DNA from: an uncultured Verrucomicrobiales bacterium
GTDB taxonomy: Bacteria; Verrucomicrobiota; Verrucomicrobiia; Verrucomicrobiales; Akkermansiaceae
DNA length: 27,660 nucleotides
Direction: 5' to 3'
Assembly (NCBI GenBank): GCA_937893015.1
Contig: CALBJX010000086.1
Location: 1 to 27,660, forward strand
The position numbers and the translations under genes were made by a program. Of this stretch, positions 1 to 6,036 are shown piece after piece (the first letter of the stretch is position 1; the number at the start of each line of letters is the position of its first letter). The notes beneath the pieces were generated by a model. The model had not been told where the DNA came from, did no database searches, and saw only the letters and a program-made list of their open reading frames with translations.

Positions 1-48
1 TTTGAAAACTACCGCCTCAGAGTCATCATGGAATGCGGACACAGATGA
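1..48 (+). CDS. C-terminal end of a probable ISL3-family transposase (partial)
   Basis: Frame 1 reads FENYRLRVIMECGHR and stops at TGA 46-48; the rest of the gene lies outside the window. ISL3-family DDE transposases commonly end in a 'GFRNFENYRLRV' type segment, and this tail fits that pattern. Only 15 residues are visible, so the family call rests on a short motif. If it is right, the right end of the insertion sequence should lie in the AT-richer stretch at about 49-135, before the tRNA terminator. I could not define a terminal inverted repeat without the other end. Confidence 0.5.
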   Translation, partial: FENYRLRVIMECGHR

Positions 49-136
49 ACTTTTTTCGCAAACCACAAAAATTGGTATTGACCCAGGTTTTTCAGCATTT
101 TCTGATTCATGGTTGATTGGGGTGAGGCTTGTCCCG

Positions 137-172
137 AAAAACAAAAGAAGCGGCAGTCTTTCGACTGCCGCT
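137..172 (-). terminator. Rho-independent terminator of the tRNA-Leu gene
   Basis: A perfect 10-bp stem (149-158 with 163-172) has a 4-nt loop. On the minus strand it is followed by a T-rich run covering 146-137. It lies 5 nt past the 3' end of the tRNA, as expected for a monocistronic tRNA transcript. Confidence 0.85.
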
Positions 173-177
173 CTTTA

Positions 178-259
178 TGCTCGATGGGGGACTCGAACCC
201 CCACGGATCTCTCCATTAGATCCTTAGTCTAACGCGTCTACCAATTCCGCCAACCGAGC
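178..259 (-). tRNA. tRNA-Leu, anticodon AAG
   Basis: The minus strand folds as a class II tRNA. The acceptor stem is 7 bp (5' GCTCGGT with 3' ATCGAGC, one G-U). The D arm carries GGCGGAATTGGTAGACGC, typical of tRNA-Leu. The anticodon stem is TTAGA/TCTAA with loop CTAAGGA. The long variable arm has a GGA/TCC stem. The T stem is five G-C pairs with loop TTCGAGT, and the discriminator is A73. The CCA end is not encoded. Loop bases 34-36 read AAG, which gives leucine; the long variable arm and A73 agree. A34 is rare in bacterial tRNA-Leu, where GAG is usual. If A34 is deaminated to inosine by TadA, the tRNA could read CUU, CUC and CUA. The loop differs from a common UAG-type loop (CTTAGGA) at one base, so a sequencing error must be excluded. 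Confidence 0.93.
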
Positions 260-288
260 ATCAGTTGTCGCACTTGGTGTGCGGGCAG

Positions 289-317
289 AGTTTACACGCG
301 CCGAACGCGGATTGCAA
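289..317 (-). promoter_or_regulatory. Promoter of tRNA-Leu
   Basis: On the minus strand there is a -35 box TTGCAA (317-312), a 17-bp spacer and a -10 box TAAACT (294-289). Transcription would start near 282, about 23 nt before the mature tRNA 5' end at 259. Confidence 0.8.
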
Positions 318-318
318 G

Positions 319-347
319 ACTTTTTTTGCGTTTGAGGCAAAAAAAGT
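319..347 (-). terminator. Probable terminator of the repeat-protein operon
   Basis: A perfect 11-bp inverted repeat (319-329 with 337-347, loop 7 nt) contains seven A-T pairs in a row. It is enclosed by a second 8-bp pair (301-308 with 348-355). It lies 28 nt past the stop of the repeat-protein gene and directly upstream of the tRNA -35 box. The T run sits inside the stem rather than after it, so the mode of termination is less certain than at the other hairpins. Confidence 0.55.
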
Positions 348-374
348 GCGTTCGGGGCGCGGAAGGGGAAAAAA

Positions 375-782
375 TCAGCGTTTGGAGCCTTGGTAACGGC
401 CCGAGGCATCGTAATAGGAGGTGTTGCCGTTGCGGTCGGTGGCGGAGCGGCCTGTGTAGCGTCCGCTCGCGTCGTAGTAAGAGGTGTTGCCGTTCGCATC
501 CGTGGTGGAGCGGCCGGTGTAGCGGCCCGAGGCGTCGTAGTGCGAGGCGTTGCCGTTCGCATCGCGGGAGGTGCGCCCCGTGTAGCGCCCCGAGGCGTCG
601 TAGTACCCCGTGTTGCCGTTGCGGTCGGTGGAGCCGCGGCCTTGGTAGCGTCCGCTCGCGTCGTAGTACGAGGTGTTGCCGTTGGCGTCTTTGGTGGCGC
701 GGCCTTGGTATGCGCCGTTCGCGCCGTAGTAGCTCTGCGCGGCGGCGGGGAGGATGGCGAGGAGAAGCAGCAGGTGTTTCAT
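375..782 (-). CDS. Small secreted protein of five 21-residue YD-like repeats
   Basis: This 135-residue protein begins with a hydrophobic signal peptide (about residues 1-16, ending PAAAQS). The rest is almost entirely five tandem 21-residue units (residues 25-129). Each unit has the pattern Y(Q/T)GR-x3-D(A/R)NGN-x2-YYDASGR. A half unit precedes them (YYGANGAY) and YQGSKR ends the protein. The unit resembles YD/RHS-type repeats (D-x-NGN ... YDA-GR), but the protein is far too short for an RHS toxin. It is probably exported. The function is unknown; a surface or polymer-binding role is only a guess. It lies 15 nt after the pyridoxamine oxidase-like gene and is the last gene of the xseA cluster. 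No strong Shine-Dalgarno is visible before the ATG. Confidence 0.8.
   Translation of the reverse strand: MKHLLLLLAILPAAAQSYYGANGAYQGRATKDANGNTSYYDASGRYQGRGSTDRNGNTGYYDASGRYTGRTSRDANGNASHYDASGRYTGRSTTDANGNTSYYDASGRYTGRSATDRNGNTSYYDASGRYQGSKR
396..710 (-). repeat. Five 63-bp in-frame tandem repeats
   Basis: The period is 63 bp (21 codons) across residues 25-129 of the secreted repeat protein. Units differ by several substitutions both at codon and protein level, for example DANGN against DRNGN and YQGR against YTGR. There are no indels, so the array has drifted but kept its frame. Copy number is a likely site of strain variation. Confidence 0.9.
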
Positions 783-797
783 GAGTCTGTCACAGGG

Positions 798-1301
798 TTA
801 AGCGTGCGGGGCGGCCTTTTTTGTTTTGGCGCTCCACGCCGAGATGTCGATGCGGATGATGTGGGTGCGGTGAAAGGAGGCTGTAGCGAATTTCCTGCCC
901 GTTTCGAGGATAGGTGCGCAGTGCTTGTGCAGGATGAGTTCCAGCGCGTGCATGCGTTCGGCGTCATCGAGCTCGGTGGTGGCGGTGCCGAAGAGGAGCA
1001 GACTTTGGTATTCGGTGGTGAATTGCTCGGGCAGGATGTGGGTGCGCCCCACGATGCAGAAGGTGACGCGCGGCTCTGCGGCAAGGCAGCGCAGCTTGCG
1101 CCCCTCGGGTGCGCAGTGGATGTACACGGCCTTGCGCTCGGCATCCCAAGCGTAGGTGAGCGGCAGGCCGTAGCCGCCGCCTTCCTCCGCCTGCATGGCA
1201 AGGAATCCGTATTCGCCCGTGCGCAGCAGCTCGCGGGCTTCGTCTTCGTTCATCACGCGGTCTTGGCGGCGGATGGTAGCATTCAGGCTGGGAGGCAACA
1301 T
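798..1301 (-). CDS. Pyridoxamine 5'-phosphate oxidase family (NimA-like) flavin protein
   Basis: The 167-residue protein has the layout of the NimA-like branch of the FMN-binding split-barrel family. An N-terminal 'IRRQDRVM' precedes a short helix and the strand 'GYGLPLTYAWD'. Next come 'VYIHCAPEGRKLRCL' (flavin-phosphate contact region), 'RVTFCIVG' and, after the barrel, a long helix 'AERMHALELILHKH'. The ATG at 1301 was chosen because the RRxDR segment is usual near the N-terminus of this group. The ATG at 1253 would remove it, and longer starts overlap xseA. The start lies 5 nt after the xseA stop, so the two are probably cotranscribed. Family members bind FMN or F420 and reduce or detoxify small molecules; the substrate here is unknown. 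Confidence 0.85.
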   Translation of the reverse strand: MLPPSLNATIRRQDRVMNEDEARELLRTGEYGFLAMQAEEGGGYGLPLTYAWDAERKAVYIHCAPEGRKLRCLAAEPRVTFCIVGRTHILPEQFTTEYQSLLLFGTATTELDDAERMHALELILHKHCAPILETGRKFATASFHRTHIIRIDISAWSAKTKKAAPHA

Positions 1302-1306
1302 AGGGA

Positions 1307-2644
1307 TTACTCGGAGATGCGCGTGACGGTGGTTTCTACACTGCCGCGGGCGAGGGTGAGGGTGAGCGGGTCGCCGGGGTGCAGGTCGGCGGCGTTGCGG
1401 GCGAGGCTGCCGTCCGCGCGGCGCACGAGGGCGAAGCCGCGTTGCACGGCGCACTGCGGGTCGGCGGCGGAGAGGCGGGCTTCCTGTGTGTCGAGCCGTG
1501 CGCATGCCGCGGCGAGTCGGTGCGCGGCGGCGGTGCGGAGCCGCTGTTCGGCGTGCGCAAGGTGCTCGGCGTGGGTGCGCAGGCGTTCGCGCAGGGTGCG
1601 GGGGGAGAGGCGCAGTTCGGCGGCATCCAGCGCGGTTCGGGCGTGTTGCAGGCGTTCGCGGGCGGTGCCGATGAGCTCGTCTGTCAGGATATCCAGCCGT
1701 TGCTGGTGCGGGGCGAGCAGGGTGAGGGGGTGGCGCAGTGCGCTTTGTTCCGCGACTTTGAGGCGCAGTTGCGCCAGGCGCAGCGCGGCTTGCAGGCGGG
1801 TTTTGAGGTGTTGCTCGGTGGCATCGAGGCGGTCGAGGAGCTCGGCGGCATCGGGGGTGGTGAGCTCGATGGCGGCGGTGGGGGTGGGGGCGCGTAGGTC
1901 GGCGACGAAGTCGGCTATCGTGAAATCGGTTTCATGCCCCACGGCGGAGACGACGGGCAGGGGGCAGGCCGCGATGGCACGCGCCAGCACTTCTTCGTTG
2001 AAGCACCAGAGGTCTTCCATGCTGCCGCCGCCGCGGGCAAGGATGAGGTAGTCCACGCGCGGCAGCCCGTGTTCTTCGGGGTGCCCCATGCGCTCCACGG
2101 CGCGTGCCAGGCCGTATTCTGCGCCTTTGCCCTGCACCTGCACGGGGTAGAGGTAGGTCTGTATCCACGGGGCGCGTTCTTCGAGGCGGTGGCGCATGTC
2201 TTCTATCACCGCGCCCGTGGGGGAGGTGATGAGGCAGACGCTCTGCGGGTACTCGGGCAGTTCGCGTTTGCGGGCGGTGTCGAAGAGGCCTTCGGCGAGC
2301 AGCCGCGCTTTGAGCGCATCGAAGCGTTGTTGCAGGGTGCCGACGCCCGCCTCCCGCACGCGGTCGACGAGGAATTGCAGCGAGCCGCGCCCTTCCCACA
2401 CAGTGGGGTGGCCGTAGAGTTCCACCTGCATGCCGACGCGCAGGGGTGTGCGCATCATCCGCGCACGGAAGGCGTAGAGCACGCATTGCAGCTGCGCGTT
2501 TTCGTCTTTGAGGGTGAAGTAGAGGTGCCCGCTGGGCGCGGGTTTGCAGGAGCCGATTTCGCCGACGACGCAGTTGCTCTCCGCACCTTCGATTTCGACG
2601 GCGCGTTTCAGGCGTGCGACCAGCTCTGTGACGGTCATCGCCAT
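1307..2644 (-). CDS. xseA: Exodeoxyribonuclease VII large subunit
   Basis: XseA is the catalytic subunit of exonuclease VII, which degrades single-stranded DNA to oligonucleotides together with several copies of XseB. The 445-residue protein starts with an OB-fold (about residues 1-100, 'GHLYFTLKDENAQLQCVLY'). The nuclease core contains 'RGGGSMEDLWCFNEE' at about 204-218 and 'VGHETDFTIADFVADLRAPT' at about 235-254. A long charged helical region (about 260-400) would form the coiled coil that carries XseB, and a small C-terminal 'QRGFALVRRADG' segment follows. Full length is normal for the family. ATGs at 2644 and 2638 are both possible. xseB is not next to it. The upstream HTH-like gene ends 24 nt before this start. 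Confidence 0.95.
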   Translation of the reverse strand: MAMTVTELVARLKRAVEIEGAESNCVVGEIGSCKPAPSGHLYFTLKDENAQLQCVLYAFRARMMRTPLRVGMQVELYGHPTVWEGRGSLQFLVDRVREAGVGTLQQRFDALKARLLAEGLFDTARKRELPEYPQSVCLITSPTGAVIEDMRHRLEERAPWIQTYLYPVQVQGKGAEYGLARAVERMGHPEEHGLPRVDYLILARGGGSMEDLWCFNEEVLARAIAACPLPVVSAVGHETDFTIADFVADLRAPTPTAAIELTTPDAAELLDRLDATEQHLKTRLQAALRLAQLRLKVAEQSALRHPLTLLAPHQQRLDILTDELIGTARERLQHARTALDAAELRLSPRTLRERLRTHAEHLAHAEQRLRTAAAHRLAAACARLDTQEARLSAADPQCAVQRGFALVRRADGSLARNAADLHPGDPLTLTLARGSVETTVTRISE

Positions 2645-2668
2645 GGCGTGAGCCTGCGACTCGGTTCC

Positions 2669-3004
2669 TTATTCAGCAACATGCTTGGCGACCAGCGCGG
2701 CGTTGGGGTCGGGCCATTCGGCGTCGTAGCCCTTGGCATAGCTGAAGAGGTCGCGGTGGATGTATTCGTAGTAGGCTTCCTTCTCGTCGTCGTCGAGTTT
2801 GTACCAGATGGCGACGTTGAGGGCGCGTGCGACTTTCTGCATCATTTTGAGCGTCAGCTGTCGCCCCGCGCGGGCTTTCTGCACTTGTTTGTGGGTGAGC
2901 TGCTCGGTGGAGATGTTCACCAAATCGTGGTTATCCAGCCCCCATGCGTTCATGATGGCATCAATGCGCTGGGTGCCGTGGTTGAGTTCGTTTTCAGAAT
3001 TCAT
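2669..3004 (-). CDS. Small HTH-like conserved protein
   Basis: The 111-residue protein has an N-terminal helical segment with 'AWGLDNHDLVNISTEQLTHK' followed by 'QVQKARAGRQLTLKMMQKVARALNV' in two successive helices. That order (helix, STEQLTHK turn, recognition-like helix, ALN) looks like a Cro/C1-type helix-turn-helix. The C-terminal third, rich in aromatic and acidic residues ('KLDDDEKEAYYEYIHRDLF'), is not recognised. It is probably a DNA-binding regulator, but this rests on pattern only. It is the first gene of the minus-strand xseA cluster and is divergent from the PIN-domain gene. A TATAAC at 3030-3025 could be its -10 box, but no convincing -35 stands at the right distance. Confidence 0.7.
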   Translation of the reverse strand: MNSENELNHGTQRIDAIMNAWGLDNHDLVNISTEQLTHKQVQKARAGRQLTLKMMQKVARALNVAIWYKLDDDEKEAYYEYIHRDLFSYAKGYDAEWPDPNAALVAKHVAE

Positions 3005-3111
3005 AATCTTTAAGGAATGTGTGTGTTATACTCGGGTGGTCGGTGCGGAAATATTAGCATCATCTCCGCCAAAAGGAAAGCGTTTTTGTGGAGGAGCCGG
3101 GGAAATGAACA

Positions 3112-3140
3112 TTGACGGCGGGGCGGGCATCTGTTATAAG
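3112..3140 (+). promoter_or_regulatory. Strong promoter upstream of the PIN-domain gene
   Basis: The -35 box TTGACG (3112-3117), a 17-bp spacer and the -10 box TATAAG (3135-3140) match consensus at five of six positions in each box. Transcription should start near 3147, giving a leader of about 20-40 nt depending on the true start codon. Confidence 0.75.
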
Positions 3141-3187
3141 CAGAGCACCTTCACCCTTTCCTATCCGTTATAAACCCGACCCTCTAT

Positions 3188-5086
3188 TTGGCTGATACTT
3201 GTTCCCTGCGTGACGGCAAAATGCGTGAGTACTGGGAGAATGAGTTTTTCGCGCAAGCTGATGAGCCCAAGCTGACGATTCCCTGCACCGTTCGGTGTGA
3301 ATTGGAGCGGCAGAAGACGCAGCCCAAGCATCAGGCAGAGGCCCAAGCCGCCCTCGATTTCCTCAAAAAGCATGCGGAGCGCGTGATTCACCTGCCGGAA
3401 CAGTCAGGTTTTGTGAAAGGGTCTGTGGCAGACCGCGAAATCTTTTATCTCTGCGCGTTGCGGCAGGAGTGCGATGTCGTTCTCTACTCGGCGGACATGA
3501 ATCTGGCGGAGGCTGTGCAGCTCATGAATCCGCGGGTGAAGGTGTGCTGTCTCCAAAAGGAAAAGGTGATGCCGCGCGTCTCCCGCTGGCGCAAGGTGTA
3601 TACCCAACTGACGGAGCGGTATTGTTTTTACCTGACGGCAGCTTGTGTGAACGGCGCATCCTTTGCCTCGCTCATGAAACAACCCGACATTGCGGCGTTG
3701 TTCCGTGGGAAAATGTTCCTTTCCTCGGCTTCCCTTCCGCTGCTGAATGAGCGGGGGATGGCGGTGCTGGAAATGCTGGAGTTGCAGGGGCTCGCCCCGG
3801 AACGGTTGGTGTCGGGCAGCATCCGTGCTACGGAGAAGAATGACCTCATCGCGCGTCTCCTGACCCACAGCGGTAAGACTCCTGCGCTTGTTCTGCTGGG
3901 CGAGGAGGATACGCTGAGCGATTACACGGAGTTGAGCCGCATTCCCTTGAAGGCACTTGAGCACAGGGGCTACACCGTCGCCGTGCTCAAGGGGAACGGA
4001 CGCATTTTCATGCAGCAATCGCAGCCCGCCGAGCCGGAAGCTCCGAAAGCTCCCGCGCCCGCACCGAAACAGGCGTCCCCCGCGCCGCAACCCGCTCCGA
4101 AGGTCGCAACACCCGCAGCGGCGCAGAAAGAGAAGGCCCCGACCGCGGAGCTTGATGCCAAAGAGCAGCTCCGCCAGTGGGTGCTGGCCGGCAATATCAA
4201 GAAAGCAGGAGCCCGCATGGCGGAAAATGAGGAGCTGAAAATACATGGTCTCTACACCTGCTTCCGAGAGGATATCAGCAAACTGCCCGCTATTCTCAAC
4301 AGCCTGACCCAGCGCAAACAGACACTGCCCGCCTCATGCTTTGCGGACTACATCGGTATTGCCCTGCCGACAACGGCGGCAGAGCTCAATAAGCATCTCG
4401 CGGATAAGGCTATCGTGACGGCATTGAAGCACCTGATGGTGCTTTCGGCACCCTTGAACGAATGCCGATCCGCTACGGATACGTTGCGGAAATGCTTGAA
4501 CGCGGCGGATGAATCCACCCGAAACGTGTTGCAGAAGCTTATCGACTGTGCCGTGGAGCTCGGCGCACCCGCCCCGAGTGTTTCCGAAGCGGCACCGACT
4601 GCTCAAGAGGCTTCTCATTCCGATGCGGCAGAGGAGGTCGGTACAATGACCGCGGCGCAAAAGAGGACACAACTCCGCGAGTGGGTGATACAGGGCGATG
4701 TGAAAAAAGCCGGGGCGTTGCTGGAGGAAATGCACGGGCTGATTCCCCAAGCCGTCAATGTCTGTTTTGAGGGGCACATGGATAAGCTTCTCCCGCTGCT
4801 CAACAGCCTGAGCCAGCGTAAGCTGAAAGTACCGCCCCAGAGCCTGACCAATTATGTGACCCAGTATCTGCCGCAAGAGAAAGAGGCTTTGAAAGCACAT
4901 CTGAACGATGATGATTTGCAGAAGGTGATTCGCCGCATGATTAAGATGTCTCTGCTCCCGCCGGACGGCCATGCGGAGGCCATCCGCGTGCTGCAACAGC
5001 GGAAGGAAGAATTGGATGGCAGGGAAGCCGCACGTGTCCAAAATCTCATCGACATGGCTCGCACCTGTGCCGCCGCCCAAGCTTAG
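3188..5086 (+). CDS. PIN-domain protein with degenerate second PIN-like domain and duplicated C-terminal domain
   Basis: Residues 1-122 form a PIN-type nuclease fold with the acidic set D3 (LADTCSL), E38/E40, D82 (VADREIF) and D103 (YSADMNLA). PIN domains usually cleave RNA with Mg2+ or Mn2+. Residues about 146-275 repeat the same order of strands ('FYLTAAC', 'KMFLSSASLPLLNE', 'SGSIRATEKND', 'ALVLLGEEDT'), but the first aspartate is replaced, so this copy looks catalytically weakened. A Pro/Ala-rich linker (about 277-320) leads to two related helical domains (about 323-460 and 488-628). These share LR(Q/E)WV, KKAGA, LNSL(T/S)QRK and a final LID(C/M)A. I do not recognise the helical domain. 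The TTG at 3188 is only the first conventional start codon: the frame is open back to 3140, and 'NPTLYL' just before it looks like the missing first strand. A good promoter lies upstream. The biological role is unknown; RNA processing or defence are guesses. Confidence 0.82.
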   Translation: MADTCSLRDGKMREYWENEFFAQADEPKLTIPCTVRCELERQKTQPKHQAEAQAALDFLKKHAERVIHLPEQSGFVKGSVADREIFYLCALRQECDVVLYSADMNLAEAVQLMNPRVKVCCLQKEKVMPRVSRWRKVYTQLTERYCFYLTAACVNGASFASLMKQPDIAALFRGKMFLSSASLPLLNERGMAVLEMLELQGLAPERLVSGSIRATEKNDLIARLLTHSGKTPALVLLGEEDTLSDYTELSRIPLKALEHRGYTVAVLKGNGRIFMQQSQPAEPEAPKAPAPAPKQASPAPQPAPKVATPAAAQKEKAPTAELDAKEQLRQWVLAGNIKKAGARMAENEELKIHGLYTCFREDISKLPAILNSLTQRKQTLPASCFADYIGIALPTTAAELNKHLADKAIVTALKHLMVLSAPLNECRSATDTLRKCLNAADESTRNVLQKLIDCAVELGAPAPSVSEAAPTAQEASHSDAAEEVGTMTAAQKRTQLREWVIQGDVKKAGALLEEMHGLIPQAVNVCFEGHMDKLLPLLNSLSQRKLKVPPQSLTNYVTQYLPQEKEALKAHLNDDDLQKVIRRMIKMSLLPPDGHAEAIRVLQQRKEELDGREAARVQNLIDMARTCAAAQA

Positions 5087-5141
5087 TGGGCGAAGTGAGG
5101 GCCCGCTCGCAAGGGCAAGGGAAAAAAGACGCAAAGCGTGA

Positions 5142-5171
5142 AAGCGCCTGAGAGTGGAGCAAGAGGCGCTT
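5142..5171. other. Inverted repeat in the gap before plsY
   Basis: An 8-bp perfect inverted repeat (5142-5149 with 5164-5171) has a 14-nt loop and lies about 55 nt past the PIN-gene stop. It has no T tract, so it is at best a weak terminator. The rest of 5087-5326 shows no gene or RNA that I can support. Confidence 0.3.
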
Positions 5172-5326
5172 CGGCACCGCTCTGCTATTCCGTCTCCGCC
5201 GACGGGGAGCTCCCCCACAACGGCATGCAAACGCGCCTTGTCACGGGTGTCGGGCAGGCGTTCGGCAGGGCTCACTCTGCTGCGCTCAGGACATTCGCCT
5301 TTCCTTTTCGCTTCCCCCTTTTCTCC

Positions 5327-5355
5327 TTGCATCCGCCTGTTAACGGGAGTATACT
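5327..5355 (+). promoter_or_regulatory. Promoter of plsY, leaderless arrangement
   Basis: The -35 box TTGCAT (5327-5332), a 17-bp spacer and the -10 box TATACT (5350-5355) precede the plsY ATG at 5364 by only 8 nt. The expected transcription start falls within a base or two of the start codon, leaving no room for a Shine-Dalgarno. Confidence 0.8.
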
Positions 5356-5363
5356 GAACGCGC

Positions 5364-6008
5364 ATGCTCGAGAATATTCTTTATCTTCTGCTGACCTATC
5401 TGCTCGGTTCCGTCCCCTTCGGCTTTCTCGCGGGGAAGATGAACGGCATTGATTTGCGCGAACACGGCTCCAAGAATATCGGAGCGACGAACACCATCCG
5501 CGTCCTCGGCAAGAAGTGGGGCATCCCCGTGTTCTTCTGCGACATGCTCAAGGGCCTGTTGCCCGTGCTTTTCATGAAGCATCACCTCGGAGTGGAGCTG
5601 ACGGATTGCGACACGGCGGAGATGGGCTGGCTCATCGGCACGCTGATGGTTGCGGTGCTGGGGCACACCTTCACCTGTTTCCTGAAATTTAAGGGCGGCA
5701 AGGGCATCGCCACCGCTCTGGGGGCGCTCATTGCTTTCTCCCCCTTCATTGCGGGGGTGGCTCTCGCTGCGTGGCTGCTCTGCATGGTCTGCACGCGCTA
5801 TGTGTCTTTGTCGAGCATCATGGCTGCCGTCGCCGTGGAGGCCGCAGCGATGTGGCAGTGCGTGCAGGATGGTGCCTTCAACGGCGCGGATGCCGTCATG
5901 CTTTCCTTCATCTCCGTGTTGGTGGTGCTTGTCATCGTGAAGCACCGCAGCAATGTCACCCGCATCCTCAACGGCACGGAACCCAAGGCTTTCAGTAAGA
6001 AAAAGTAA
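5364..6008 (+). CDS. plsY: Acyl-phosphate:glycerol-3-phosphate acyltransferase
   Basis: PlsY transfers an acyl group from acyl-phosphate to sn-glycerol-3-phosphate, the first step of phospholipid synthesis at the inner membrane. The 214-residue protein has the family signatures in order: 'GSVPFGFLAGK' (about 15-25), 'HGSKNIGATNTIRVLGKKWG' (about 34-53), 'GHTFTCFLKFKGGKG' (about 100-114) and the C-terminal 'KHRSNVTRILNGTEPK'. Hydrophobic segments between them give the multi-pass membrane topology. Length is normal for PlsY. gpsA, which makes its glycerol-3-phosphate substrate, begins 28 nt downstream, so the pair forms a functional operon driven by the leaderless promoter at 5327-5355. Confidence 0.95.
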   Translation: MLENILYLLLTYLLGSVPFGFLAGKMNGIDLREHGSKNIGATNTIRVLGKKWGIPVFFCDMLKGLLPVLFMKHHLGVELTDCDTAEMGWLIGTLMVAVLGHTFTCFLKFKGGKGIATALGALIAFSPFIAGVALAAWLLCMVCTRYVSLSSIMAAVAVEAAAMWQCVQDGAFNGADAVMLSFISVLVVLVIVKHRSNVTRILNGTEPKAFSKKK

Positions 6009-6036
6009 TTGTTAACTCTTGACCTCCTTTCCTCCC

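Noticed and set aside
2..232. 76-codon plus-strand frame at the left edge
   Set aside because: It runs through a terminator hairpin into the tRNA gene; the C-terminal 'WGTRTPTDLSIRS' is the usual false translation of a tRNA.
396..710. 63-bp tandem repeats as a CRISPR array
   Set aside because: There are no spacers: the whole period is repeated and stays in frame as a coding repeat.
3188..5086. Simple VapC-type toxin with the divergent HTH gene as antitoxin
   Set aside because: The protein is over four times VapC length, the HTH-like gene is divergent and belongs to the xseA cluster, and no VapB-like gene is adjacent.
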